Shown: positions 8,467 through 17,756, numbered from the stretch's first letter. The stretch: 47,757 bases of DNA from Rhizobium sullae (GCF_900169785.1 NZ_FWER01000045.1:1-47757), one strand, 5' to 3'. Numbers and translations: made by a program. Notes: generated by a model not told the origin, from the sequence alone.

Positions 8467-9354
8467 ATGAGGCTGCCTAACAGTCGCAAGGCCCGGGAGG
8501 CCGGATTCGCCTATATCGTCCTGCTGCCCGCCATCGCATATTTTCTGGTCTATTTCTTCTATCCGATCGTGGTGGAACTCTGGGCCAGTTTCTTTCGAGG
8601 TCAGCCGCTCATTGGCCAATCCGAATTTGCAGGCTTTGACAATTATCGTCAGGCCCTGATGGACCCCCGCGTGCGCGCCGCCTTCGGCCGCACCGTGGTG
8701 TTTGCAACACTCGGAACGGTTTTCACCCTGGTGCCAGCCCTTTGTCTGGCGGCCATTCTCAGCGGCCCGATCAAGGCGGCCACGACGATTCGCGCCATCA
8801 TCTTCTTTCCCTATATCATCTCGTTCGTGATCGTTGCCCTGATGTGGAAGAGCCTGCTCGATCCCTATACCGGCATGCTAAACGCGCTGCTCTCCTATCT
8901 GGACCTTCCCACCCAGAATTGGCTGAGCACACCATCGACGGCCCTTCCGACAATCGTCGCGATCACCGTATGGAAGGACATCGGCTACGCGATGCTGATC
9001 TACATTGCCGCCATCCAGGGTATTCCCAAGGATCTCTACGAAGCCGCCGAGGTCGATGGCGCCTCGCCCGCGCAACGGTTCAGGCGGATAACAATTCCCT
9101 TGCTGATGCCGACGACACTCTTTCTTGCGGTCATCAGCACGATCGCTCACCTTCAAGATCTATCCGCGCCCTATCTGCTGACGGGTGGCGGTCCGGCCGA
9201 GGCGACCCGCCTTTACGCATTGCACGTCTACGAGGCGGCGTTCCTGGAGCTCAACATCGGCTACGCGTCGGCGCTCTCGTTCCTGATGTTCGTTGCGATC
9301 CTGGTGATAACGTTCCTTCAGTTCCGTTTCCTGAACCGGGAGGTGGTCTATTGA
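8467..9354 (+). CDS. ABC transporter permease, MalF/UgpA type
   Basis: This 295-residue inner-membrane protein has about six transmembrane segments. The EAA loop, YEAAEVDGASPAQRFRRITIP (about residues 195-215), is where an ATPase docks. It is followed by a second permease whose ATG overlaps its stop, indicating coupled translation. With the binding protein it forms a carbohydrate-type importer. No ATPase gene lies in this operon. Confidence 0.93.
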   Translation: MRLPNSRKAREAGFAYIVLLPAIAYFLVYFFYPIVVELWASFFRGQPLIGQSEFAGFDNYRQALMDPRVRAAFGRTVVFATLGTVFTLVPALCLAAILSGPIKAATTIRAIIFFPYIISFVIVALMWKSLLDPYTGMLNALLSYLDLPTQNWLSTPSTALPTIVAITVWKDIGYAMLIYIAAIQGIPKDLYEAAEVDGASPAQRFRRITIPLLMPTTLFLAVISTIAHLQDLSAPYLLTGGGPAEATRLYALHVYEAAFLELNIGYASALSFLMFVAILVITFLQFRFLNREVVY

Positions 9355-10190
9355 TGATGGCCCGCTCCTCCCACCGCACGCCCCTTGCCACCTTTGCCGC
9401 CTATGGCACGCTCAGCTTCTTCGTCATCCTTGCGCTCTTTCCATTCTTTTACATGATCTCGCTCTCTCTGCAGAGCGACGCCGACCTCTCCAGCGGCGTG
9501 CCCGTGCTGGTTCCCTCGGTGCTGCAGTTCTCCAACTACGTGGCGATTTGGGAAAAGGCACCGTTTGCCCGGTTCATTCTCAACAGTTTCATCATCGCCG
9601 GCGGCATAACTGCGCTCCACCTCTTCTTCGACCCGCTCGTCGGCTATGTATTTGCAAAGCTGGAGTTTTTGGGAAAGCGGGCTATGTTTGCCGCGCTGCT
9701 CTCCACGCTGATGCTGCCATTCTTTATCCGGATGATCCCGCTTTACATCCTGACCGCAAAAATGGGCTGGTTGAACACCTACCAGGGCCTCATCATGCCG
9801 TTCGCCATGAGCGCTTACGGAATTTTCCTGATGCGGCAGTTTATCCGGCCGATTCCGGATGACCTGCTTGATGCTGCGCGTCTCGACGGGGCGTCGGAAT
9901 GGCGCATCTATCGATCCGTCGTCTTGCCGCAGCTTGGCCCGCCGATGGCAACGCTCGGCCTGCTGACCTTCGTGTTCCAGTTCAACGAATTCCTTTGGCC
10001 CCTGGTGGTCGTAAGCTCCGTCGAGATGCGGCCGATTACGACAGGGCTGACTTTGTTCAATTCGGAGTTCTTCACGCAATGGAATTTGACGGCAACGGGC
10101 GGGGTGATCCTGTTTCTCCCGAGCTTCCTGTTGTTTGTCTTCATGCAACGCTATTTCGTGCAGTCGGTGATGACGTCCGGAATGAAATGA
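9354..10190 (+). CDS. ABC transporter permease, MalG/UgpE type
   Basis: This 278-residue second permease starts at 9354, where TGATG overlaps the stop of the first permease; a second ATG follows immediately at 9357. The EAA loop, LLDAARLDGASEWRIYRSVVLP, is in the C-terminal half, and about six membrane segments are visible. The reading frame stays open far upstream, but that part is a shadow of the first permease. The next gene, the sulfatase, begins 18 bp downstream. Confidence 0.93.
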   Translation: MMARSSHRTPLATFAAYGTLSFFVILALFPFFYMISLSLQSDADLSSGVPVLVPSVLQFSNYVAIWEKAPFARFILNSFIIAGGITALHLFFDPLVGYVFAKLEFLGKRAMFAALLSTLMLPFFIRMIPLYILTAKMGWLNTYQGLIMPFAMSAYGIFLMRQFIRPIPDDLLDAARLDGASEWRIYRSVVLPQLGPPMATLGLLTFVFQFNEFLWPLVVVSSVEMRPITTGLTLFNSEFFTQWNLTATGGVILFLPSFLLFVFMQRYFVQSVMTSGMK

Positions 10191-10208
10191 GCCATGGAAA
10201 GGTAGAGA

Positions 10209-11492
10209 ATGAGTGCTTCTCCCAATGTCATCGTCTTTTTTACCGACCAGCAACGCTGGGATACGGTCGGGCTTCACGGTCACCCATTGAAGCTGACGCC
10301 GAATTTCGACCGCCTTGCCGAAGCCGGGATGTTCGTGCCGAATTCCTTCACCTGCCAGCCGGTGTGCGGACCCGCGCGCTCGGCGCTGCAGACCGGCCTT
10401 TATCCCACGACAACAGGATGCTACCGCAACAGTATCCCCTTGCCGAGCGGCCAAAAGACGCTCGCGCACTGGTTCCGGGAAGGAGGCTACGAGACCGGCT
10501 ATATCGGCAAATGGCATCTTTCAGGCAGTGAGCCGGTTCCTGCATCTGAACGCGGCGGCTACGAGTATTGGCTGGCGTCCAACATTTTGGAATTCACCTC
10601 ATATGCCTACGATACAGCGGTGTTCGATGGCGAGGGCGAGCGCGTCAAGCTTCCCGGCTACCGTGTCGACGCCCTGACTGACGCGGCGATCCGGTTTGTG
10701 GCGGCAGACCATGAAAAACCATACTTTCTTTTCCTGTCCTTCATCGAGCCGCACCACCAGAACGAGTTCGACAACTATCCTGCGCCTGTCGGCTACGAGG
10801 AGCGGATTCGAAAACAAATGGAATTGCCGCCTGATCTTGCGGCCCTTGGGGGATCCTCGGATGAGCACTATCCGGGCTATCTCGGAATGATCCAGCGTCT
10901 GGACGAGGCGCTTGGACGACTGACCGATGCACTGACGAGCCTCGGCCAGCTCGACAACACGATCATTCTCTTCACCTCGGACCACGGCTGCCATTTCAAG
11001 ACGCGCAACAACGAATACAAGCGTTCTTGCCACGAGGCGTCGATACGCGTGCCGACCTTCTTTCACGGTCCCGGATTCATGGGACGTGGAAACCATCAGG
11101 GCCTGGTCAGCCTGATCGATCTACCGCCGACGCTTCTTGCTGCGGCCGGATTGAAGGTGCCTGCTGCGATGCAGGGAAGGTCGATCCTCGATCAACGGGC
11201 CGGCGGCGAAGAAGACGTGCTTGTGCAGGTCAGCGAACATCATGTGGGTAGGGCACTGCGGACGCGAAGATGGAAATATGAGGTCACCGCACCAGATCTC
11301 AGCGGTTGGGACGACATGGACAGCGCCAACTATGTCGAGACACATCTCTATGACCTTGAAAACGACCCTTACGAGTTGGAGAATCTCTGTGGCCGGGATG
11401 GCTATGAGGATATAAGAAGGCGGCTGCGCGAGCGGCTGTTGGAGCGGATAGTCGCCGCCGGCGAGAAATGCCCGAGGATTACGGCGACCTGA
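10209..11492 (+). CDS. Type I sulfatase (formylglycine-dependent)
   Basis: This 427-residue protein is an alkaline-phosphatase-superfamily sulfatase that hydrolyses sulfate esters. Asp13 in FFTDQQRWD is the N-terminal metal ligand, and C53-G-P-A-R57 is the C-x-P-x-R sequence recognised by formylglycine-generating enzyme. FTSDHG (about residue 257) provides further metal ligands. No signal peptide is visible, so it probably acts in the cytosol on an imported ester, consistent with the ABC importer just upstream. It ends one base before the LacI gene. It lacks an obvious relation to choline sulfatase. The substrate is not known. Confidence 0.93.
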   Translation: MSASPNVIVFFTDQQRWDTVGLHGHPLKLTPNFDRLAEAGMFVPNSFTCQPVCGPARSALQTGLYPTTTGCYRNSIPLPSGQKTLAHWFREGGYETGYIGKWHLSGSEPVPASERGGYEYWLASNILEFTSYAYDTAVFDGEGERVKLPGYRVDALTDAAIRFVAADHEKPYFLFLSFIEPHHQNEFDNYPAPVGYEERIRKQMELPPDLAALGGSSDEHYPGYLGMIQRLDEALGRLTDALTSLGQLDNTIILFTSDHGCHFKTRNNEYKRSCHEASIRVPTFFHGPGFMGRGNHQGLVSLIDLPPTLLAAAGLKVPAAMQGRSILDQRAGGEEDVLVQVSEHHVGRALRTRRWKYEVTAPDLSGWDDMDSANYVETHLYDLENDPYELENLCGRDGYEDIRRRLRERLLERIVAAGEKCPRITAT

Positions 11493-12539
11493 ATGAGCAG
11501 CGAAGATATACATGACAGGGAGAGGCCGGCGACGAGAAACGAGCGATCCGTAACCGTTGCCGACGTTGCTCGGCTTGCCGACGTGTCCACCGCCGCCGTC
11601 TCCTTCTATTTCAGCAACCGCCAGGAACATCTGAAGCGCGTTGGGACGGAAGCACGCGAGCGCATCCGTGCCGCAGTCGAGGAACTGGGCTACGTCCAGA
11701 ACAAAACCGCTCGCCACTTGCGTCGCCAACAGAGCGAACGCATTTGCATCGTCCTGCCGAAGCTTGGCATACCCTATGCCGACAAGATGGTTCACGATCT
11801 CGGATCGGTGGCTGTGCAGCAGGGGTTGCTGCCGATTGTGTTAACTGGCTCCACGATCGGTGCAGTCCAGAAAATCCTGGGCGAGGTTGAAGCAGGTCTG
11901 GCCGATGGCGTGATCGCTGAAGTCGGTTTCCTCACCGAGGAGCAGGTCGGGCAGGTATTTGCGCATTTCAACCGACCCTGTCTTGTCATCCATCCTACAG
12001 CACAACCTCGATCCTATTCTGTCCTTAACAACGGTCTGATCGACGCGCTTGAGTGTGCGTTTGATGATCTTCTGCACAAGGGACATCGCGATTTCGTCTA
12101 CATTCAAAATGCCGAAATGCCGCATAATCCGCGAATTTCTGCGCTGAAGGCGCGTGCGGTGACTGCTGGTCTGTCTGTGCTGATCACCACAATGGTGGGA
12201 GCGGATGCTCGTGAGGCTACTGCTGGGTGCGCGCGACAGATCGCTGAAATGGCAAAGCGGCCGACAGCGATCCTGCTTGACTCCGACTATACGGCCGTGA
12301 CGCTGATCGAGGAGTTTTCCCGCCTCGGCATTCGAGTGCCAAGCGACATTGCCGTCCTGGGCTGCGGCAACGCCGAGGAAGGCTTTTACTGCAATCCCCG
12401 CTTGACGACGATCGGTCCGGAATGGCTTTCGCTACTTGAAGCTGGCCAGCATCTCATCGAGAGTCTCGCCGCCCAGAAGCCCGTTGGGGCGAAGGCATTC
12501 TATACCCCCTGGAGGTTCATTCCGCGCGAGAGCGCGTGA
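11493..12539 (+). CDS. LacI-family transcriptional regulator of the sulfatase operon
   Basis: This 348-residue regulator has an N-terminal HTH with VTVADVARLADVSTAAVSFYF (about residues 19-39) and a hinge region around GYVQNKTARHLRR, followed by a periplasmic-binding-protein-like effector domain. The ATG directly follows the sulfatase TGA. The effector is probably the imported ester or its desulfated product. Candidate operators are the palindrome at 7053-7070 and the inverted repeat at 6001-6020. The N-terminus before the HTH is longer than usual, so a start slightly downstream is possible. Confidence 0.9.
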   Translation: MSSEDIHDRERPATRNERSVTVADVARLADVSTAAVSFYFSNRQEHLKRVGTEARERIRAAVEELGYVQNKTARHLRRQQSERICIVLPKLGIPYADKMVHDLGSVAVQQGLLPIVLTGSTIGAVQKILGEVEAGLADGVIAEVGFLTEEQVGQVFAHFNRPCLVIHPTAQPRSYSVLNNGLIDALECAFDDLLHKGHRDFVYIQNAEMPHNPRISALKARAVTAGLSVLITTMVGADAREATAGCARQIAEMAKRPTAILLDSDYTAVTLIEEFSRLGIRVPSDIAVLGCGNAEEGFYCNPRLTTIGPEWLSLLEAGQHLIESLAAQKPVGAKAFYTPWRFIPRESA

Positions 12540-12590
12540 CGGCGGTGTTTTGGAGGATGCCGCGCCGCGAACTACGGATCGCCACTGCGT

Positions 12591-12640
12591 GATCCTACCG
12601 AATAATCGCCGCCCTCACGGAGAGCGGCGATAAGAGGATC
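12591..12640. terminator. Bidirectional terminator between convergent genes
   Basis: ATCGCCGC (12605-12612) pairs with GCGGCGAT (12624-12631) across an 11-base loop, and outer arms GATCCT and AGGATC extend it. It lies between the LacI gene and the opposite-strand APC permease, as expected for a shared terminator. Confidence 0.55.
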
Positions 12641-12650
12641 ATCTTGGGCA

Positions 12651-14435
12651 TTAGGCCGGAAGTTGGAAGATCCAGTTTGCAATCAGCACAATCGCCAGAC
12701 CGCCTGCAAGGGCGACATAGGGCAGAATGCCGGCCTTTTTCGTGCCAAGATCCTGGCCTGTCAGGCCCAGATCGTCCATCGCTCCTGCAGGGAATTTGCC
12801 GCCGTCCCGCACATAATGGCGATAGGCAAAGACCGGGAGGATGACGGCGGCGAAGGCGAAGCCGACCCAAAGTGCGTTGGCATAGCCCCAGACCTTGGCG
12901 CCGGCGCCCAGGAAGAGGGCGTTGACGAAGGCGAGAACCGTGTTGAGGCCGATCAGCCAGCTCGGCGCCTTCCAGGGACGTTCGACATGGCCGGAATCCA
13001 TGCGATGGATCCAACCGGAGTTCAGGTTGAGGAAGTTGAAGATGATGTAGCCGACATTTGAGACCGCGAGCACGAAGAAGTAGCCGCCGGCATCCGAGGC
13101 GATCGACAATAGGAACAGGTTGAAGGCGAAGTCCGTCCACATGGCGCGGGTCGGCGCGCCGTTCTCGTTCACGTGGTCGAGGTATTTCGGCAGCCAGCCG
13201 TCTTTGGCGCCCTGATAGAGCGTACGTGAGGATCCCGCCATCGCTGTCATGATCGCCAGGAAGAGTGCCATGATCATCAGGACGACGAGAAGCTGGGTGA
13301 TGATGCGGCCTGCGCCGATCAAACCGCCGAGGGCTTCCGCTACACCAGTACCGTCGACGATTCCAGGTGCCAGCATGCCGGCGTGGCCGAGCACACCTTG
13401 GAAGGCGAAGGGTACGAGGAAGAAGAACAAGCAGCATACAAGTCCGGAATAGAAGATCGCCTTGAAAGTATCGGTCTTCGGATTCTTTAGTTCCCGGGTG
13501 TAGCAGACGGCGGTTTCGAAGCCGTAGGTAGACCAAGCGGCGATATAGAGGCCGCCAAGGAAGAGCGTCCAGCCGCCGTTGCTCCATGTACCGTCCGCGT
13601 CTGAATATGCAGCGGTCGGCGGAAGGAGGCCTGTGACGTTCGCAGCAACGATCTGGCCGCTGAGGATAGGGTAGATGCCGATCAAAAGCAGCGGCACGAG
13701 CACGATGATCGCCAGCCACTTCTGCACGCTTGCGGTTTCCGAGATGCCGCGATGCTGGATAGCGAAGATCATCAGCATCAGGATGCCGCCGATGAAGAAA
13801 GTGGCGTTGATGTTGGCGGTGGCGAGGAACGGAATGCTGAAACTTGCGAGTGACCAGTTGCGGATCGCTGGCGTCAGCGCCGCTACTGCATCCGTGCCCA
13901 GCAAGGCTTTGATGGCATCGTCCGCCGTCGTGCCGGCATGGGCAACTATGTATTCTGCGACGCGCGGGCTATCGGCCGTTATCGAAGCGGCATGCGCAGC
14001 AATCCAGTCGAGGGCTGCTTGCGAGTCAGCCGCCGGAATTGGAAAAAATGCATTGAGCATATAACCGGCGGCGATGGCGCAACCGAGCGAAAGCACCGGG
14101 GACCAGGCAAACCAGTTGCACCAGACTGAAAGCGGCGCAATGAACTTCGAATATCGCAGCCAGGCGGTCGCGCCATAGACCGAGGCGCCGCCGGATTTGT
14201 TGCCGAACATGCCGGCAATCTCTGCGTAGGTGAAGGATTGCAGGAAGCCCATGATCATGGAAATGATCCAGACGACGAAGGCGAGCTTGCCTGTCGTGCC
14301 TGCAATGCCGCCGATGGAAAAAAGGACGAGCGGCGGCACGCCTGCAGCCACCCAGAATGCACCCTTCCAGTCGAGGGCACGTATAAGCTTACCTTCGGTG
14401 CCGGCCGAAATCCCGGCGTCCACTACGTCTGTCAT
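12651..14435 (-). CDS. APC-superfamily permease, candidate methylamine importer
   Basis: This 594-residue inner-membrane protein resembles amino acid-polyamine-organocation permeases, with about 12 hydrophobic segments. The N-terminal GGIAGTTG glycine-rich helix and FTYAEIAGMFGNKSGGASVYG (about residues 68-88) fit TM1 and TM3 of the family. A hydrophilic insertion of about 60 residues follows the fourth membrane segment (from AADSQAALDW to AAIRNW-like residues), making it longer than typical 450-500-residue APC proteins. It diverges from tdm across a 234-bp gap, suggesting that it imports TMAO, TMA or a related amine, but the substrate is inference. Confidence 0.85.
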   Translation of the reverse strand: MTDVVDAGISAGTEGKLIRALDWKGAFWVAAGVPPLVLFSIGGIAGTTGKLAFVVWIISMIMGFLQSFTYAEIAGMFGNKSGGASVYGATAWLRYSKFIAPLSVWCNWFAWSPVLSLGCAIAAGYMLNAFFPIPAADSQAALDWIAAHAASITADSPRVAEYIVAHAGTTADDAIKALLGTDAVAALTPAIRNWSLASFSIPFLATANINATFFIGGILMLMIFAIQHRGISETASVQKWLAIIVLVPLLLIGIYPILSGQIVAANVTGLLPPTAAYSDADGTWSNGGWTLFLGGLYIAAWSTYGFETAVCYTRELKNPKTDTFKAIFYSGLVCCLFFFLVPFAFQGVLGHAGMLAPGIVDGTGVAEALGGLIGAGRIITQLLVVLMIMALFLAIMTAMAGSSRTLYQGAKDGWLPKYLDHVNENGAPTRAMWTDFAFNLFLLSIASDAGGYFFVLAVSNVGYIIFNFLNLNSGWIHRMDSGHVERPWKAPSWLIGLNTVLAFVNALFLGAGAKVWGYANALWVGFAFAAVILPVFAYRHYVRDGGKFPAGAMDDLGLTGQDLGTKKAGILPYVALAGGLAIVLIANWIFQLPA

Positions 14436-14669
14436 TGCTGAAGTTCCCCATTCGATTGTTCCGGACGTCTCTTCGTGCGTCTCCTTGAACGTGCCTCTCC
14501 CGGGGCCTGCCCGGTTATTTGGCGATCCGCCTTGCCGCGGATTCTCGAGCTTTGACCTTGATGCATAGTGAAGATATTTTCTTTTTAGTCAATATGGGTT
14601 TACTTTCGGGCGGCATTTTGTAACGTTGTCTGGTGGGCGAAAGCGTGCTTCCAATCCCATGAGGGTCAA
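14436..14669. promoter_or_regulatory. Divergent promoter region between APC permease and tdm
   Basis: This 234-bp region must hold the start signals for both divergent genes. An AT-rich patch at about 14568-14600 (including GAAGATATTTTCTTTTTAG) stands out from the GC-rich background. No operator palindrome was identified. Confidence 0.4.
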
Positions 14670-17039
14670 ATGCGAGATCTCCATCCGGCGATGCTCGGGA
14701 TACGGCCGGCCTCCCCGAGCATCGTCCGCTATCCTGGCATTCCCGCGCTACCGCAGGGCACGGAACGTTACCGCGTCAAGGGCGGGGGCTCGTTGGTCGT
14801 GCGCGTCGAGGTCGGCGACCACGTAACCGTCACCGACATGGAAGGCGGTCAGCCTTGCGAGCTTTCCTTTGTCGATGAGGCTGGGCGTTTCCTATCGGCT
14901 GGTCTCGGCGCGACGTTCACCAATGCCGCCAAGGGGCTGAAAGCCATCCTTTCGACGGAGAATGGCGATGCTGTCCGTGCCCGCGCAGCGCTTGCCCGTC
15001 GCGGCGCTGATCTTGCGTCGGCCGGCGCGCTCGGCCTCTTCGGAGCGGCAGCGACGCCCGGAAGCTCGGCGGAATTCACCATCGCCCTGAAAGGTCTCTT
15101 GATTATCGCTGCTCCCGCAGGCGCGATGTTGCCACAGGCGCAGGATACGGCGACGCCGATCGGGATTAGGATCAGGCGGAGCCAACTCATTCACGATTAT
15201 TCCTCGGTCGTGCCCGAGCCGATAGCCGATCCGATCGAGGATATCCGCATCAAGGCGGCGACAGCCTCAGCCTATTTCGTCCGCGCCGGCGAATTCATTC
15301 AGATCATCGACGTCTATGGGCGGCAATGCACGGATTTTCAGGCTTTCGCCGCACGCAAGGTGGATAAAGGCCTCGATCTGGCCCTGGATTCGACGGTCAC
15401 CCGCACCCTGCTCGGCCGCAGCTATCCGATGCCTGGCCTGCCGTCAAAGGCGTTCGATCGCGATTTCGAACCTCTCGTGGAGATTGTCCAGGACACGGTC
15501 GGTCGTCACGATGCCTTCGCGACCGCCTGCAATTCTCGCTATTATGACGATATGGGCTATCCCGGCCACGTCAATTGCACGGACAACTTCAACGCCGCGT
15601 TGGCGCCTTACGGGATTGCGCCTCGTAAGGGCTGGGAAGCGCTCAACTATTTCTACAATACAAACATCGATCACAATAATCAGCTGTACCTCGACGAGCC
15701 TTGGTCGCGCCCGGGCGATTATGTGATGATGCGGGCGCTGACCGATCTGGTCTGCGTCTCCTCCTCATGCCCAGACGATATCGATGCCGCGAACGGCTGG
15801 GATCCGACGGATATCCATGTCCGAACGTTTTCCGGAAAAGAGAAATTCTCACGAGCGGTAGCCTATCGCATGACACCTGACTCCGATGCTGAACTGACGC
15901 GCGAAACCGCCTTCCACCCACGCCTCTCGCCACTCACGAGGGACTACACGGAGTATCGCGGCTACTGGTTGCCGAACCGCTTTTCCTCCGCAGGCCCCAT
16001 CGAAGAATATTGGGCCTGCCGGGAAAGGGCAGTCGTCATCGACCTCTCGCCGCTGCGAAAATTCGAAGTGACCGGTCCCGATGCCGAGGAGCTGCTGCAA
16101 TATTGCCTGACGCGCGACGTGCGTAAGCTGTCGTCCGGACAGGTCGTCTATTCGGCCATGTGCTACGAAAATGGTGGCATGATCGATGACGGTACGCTCT
16201 TCCGGCTTGGCGACAAAAACTTCCGCTGGATCGGCGGTGATGATGCAAGCGGCATCTGGCTTCGCGAGCAAGCGGAAAAGAAAGGCTTTAAGGCCTGGGT
16301 CCGCTCGTCAACCGACCAGATGCACAATATCGCTGTGCAGGGACCGAGGAGCCGCAACATCCTGAAGGAAATTATCTGGACGGCGCCGCGCCAGCCGGCG
16401 ATCGGCGAGCTCGAGTGGTTCCGCTTCACGGTTGGGCGCATCGGGAGCTTCGAAGGTGCCCCTGTCGTCGTCTCGCGCACCGGCTATACGGGCGAGCTCG
16501 GTTACGAGATCTTCTGTCATCCGAAGGACGCGCTAACAGTGTTCGACGCGCTTTGGAAGGCTGGTGAGCCGCACGGCTTGAAGCCTATGGGTCTCGAAGC
16601 CTTGGACATGGTGCGCATCGAGGCGGGGCTGATCTTTGCCCATCACGAGTTTACCGACCAAACCGATCCATTCGAGGCCGGCATTGGCTTCACCGTGCCG
16701 CTGAAATCCAAGGCGGATGATTTCATCGGCCGAGAAGCGCTGATCCGGCGCAAGGAACATCCGCGTCATCTGCTGGTTGGGCTCGACGTGCAGGCCAATG
16801 AGGCGGTCGGCCATGGAGATTGCGTTCACATCGGCCGCGCGCAGGTGGGCGTGATCACCAGCGCTACCCGCTCACCAATTCTTGGCAAGACGATTGCTCT
16901 CGCCCGTATTGACGTCATGCATGCGTCTGTTGGAATGGCGGTGGAAATCGGCAAGCTGGATGGCCACCAGAAACGCTTGCCGGCGGTCATAGTACCGCTC
17001 TCGCATTACGATCCTCAGAAGACGCGGCCGCGCGCTTAA
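14670..17039 (+). CDS. tdm: Trimethylamine N-oxide demethylase (Tdm)
   Basis: This 789-residue protein combines an N-terminal DUF1989 domain (about residues 30-400) with a C-terminal GcvT-like tetrahydrofolate-binding domain (about 430-789), the architecture of TMAO demethylase. Tdm splits TMAO into dimethylamine and formaldehyde, and the folate domain captures the formaldehyde. Cysteines in GRQCTDF (Cys220), HVNCTDN (Cys303) and SSCPDD (Cys367) are the likely zinc ligands of DUF1989. The GcvT part shows SRTGYTGELGYEIF and a closing aminomethyltransferase C domain. GAGGG precedes the start. The opposite-strand tmm and dimethylamine monooxygenase genes nearby strongly support this call. Confidence 0.88.
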   Translation: MRDLHPAMLGIRPASPSIVRYPGIPALPQGTERYRVKGGGSLVVRVEVGDHVTVTDMEGGQPCELSFVDEAGRFLSAGLGATFTNAAKGLKAILSTENGDAVRARAALARRGADLASAGALGLFGAAATPGSSAEFTIALKGLLIIAAPAGAMLPQAQDTATPIGIRIRRSQLIHDYSSVVPEPIADPIEDIRIKAATASAYFVRAGEFIQIIDVYGRQCTDFQAFAARKVDKGLDLALDSTVTRTLLGRSYPMPGLPSKAFDRDFEPLVEIVQDTVGRHDAFATACNSRYYDDMGYPGHVNCTDNFNAALAPYGIAPRKGWEALNYFYNTNIDHNNQLYLDEPWSRPGDYVMMRALTDLVCVSSSCPDDIDAANGWDPTDIHVRTFSGKEKFSRAVAYRMTPDSDAELTRETAFHPRLSPLTRDYTEYRGYWLPNRFSSAGPIEEYWACRERAVVIDLSPLRKFEVTGPDAEELLQYCLTRDVRKLSSGQVVYSAMCYENGGMIDDGTLFRLGDKNFRWIGGDDASGIWLREQAEKKGFKAWVRSSTDQMHNIAVQGPRSRNILKEIIWTAPRQPAIGELEWFRFTVGRIGSFEGAPVVVSRTGYTGELGYEIFCHPKDALTVFDALWKAGEPHGLKPMGLEALDMVRIEAGLIFAHHEFTDQTDPFEAGIGFTVPLKSKADDFIGREALIRRKEHPRHLLVGLDVQANEAVGHGDCVHIGRAQVGVITSATRSPILGKTIALARIDVMHASVGMAVEIGKLDGHQKRLPAVIVPLSHYDPQKTRPRA

Positions 17040-17042
17040 GCT

Positions 17043-17651
17043 TCAGCCCGACTTGCGCTGGGCGTTCGAGATCGCGCGGGCAGCCTCCTCAGAGGCGTTG
17101 GCAAGCGCGCGCATTTCGGCTGCAAGCACGGCAAAGCCCGACCCTGCCGTACCCGCACGTGCCGCCTCGATTCCGGCATTGACGGCGAGCAGTTTCAAGT
17201 AGCGCAGTGATTGCAGGATCTCATTGGTCTTTGACGCCGTGACGCGCATACCCGCCGTTTGCTCGTCGATACGCTGGTAAAGGGACTTGATGTTAATGAT
17301 GCTGCCTTCGAGGTAAAGCAATTCGCCATTCTCGTCCCAGACACCGCCGCCGGTTTCCGTCACCCAGATGAAATTCCCGTCCCGATGGCGGATCCGGTAT
17401 TCCATCGTCCAGTCGGTGCGCTGTTCGAGCGCCAGGCCGACGACCTGGTCCATGATCGGCACATCCTCCTCACACATGATGGAGGTGAAGGTCCGCGTCC
17501 GGTTGCCGATCATCTCGTCAGCGCGATAGCCGAAGATGCGCTCGATGCCGTTCGTCATCTCCAGCATTGTGTAGTTTTCGTCCGCACGGCAGCGGTAGAG
17601 AAATCCGCTCATGCGGCTCAGAATGCTCTTTTGAAAATCCATAAAGGCCAC
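17043..17651 (-). CDS. PAS-domain mini chemoreceptor-like protein
   Basis: This soluble protein of about 202 residues has a PAS domain (about residues 15-122: IFGYRADEMIGN, then YRIRHRDGNFIWVTETGG and LEGSIINI) and a very short piece of the chemoreceptor signalling tip (LLAVNAGIEAARAGTAGSGFAVLAAEMRALA split over about 154-184). Typical receptors have long coiled coils and membrane segments; none are seen. It could couple to CheA/CheW arrays or be an orphan sensor. The start is uncertain: GTG at 17651 or ATG at 17642, neither with a strong ribosome site. It sits tail-to-tail with tdm and 105 bp downstream of tmm, suggesting sensing tied to methylamine metabolism. Confidence 0.75.
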   Translation of the reverse strand: MAFMDFQKSILSRMSGFLYRCRADENYTMLEMTNGIERIFGYRADEMIGNRTRTFTSIMCEEDVPIMDQVVGLALEQRTDWTMEYRIRHRDGNFIWVTETGGGVWDENGELLYLEGSIINIKSLYQRIDEQTAGMRVTASKTNEILQSLRYLKLLAVNAGIEAARAGTAGSGFAVLAAEMRALANASEEAARAISNAQRKSG

Positions 17652-17756
17652 GTTCGAAGTGAGTTGCAGATGAAATTGCTTCGTCTCATTTCAAAAACAC
17701 CACGAAAAGGTCGCGATGAACGACCTTTTCGCGGTTGAGCGAGGACGTTGAAGGCT

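Noticed and set aside
9348..10517. 389-residue minus-strand frame over the permease and sulfatase genes
   Set aside because: It is the antisense shadow of two well-supported genes, with abnormal His/Arg/Glu composition.
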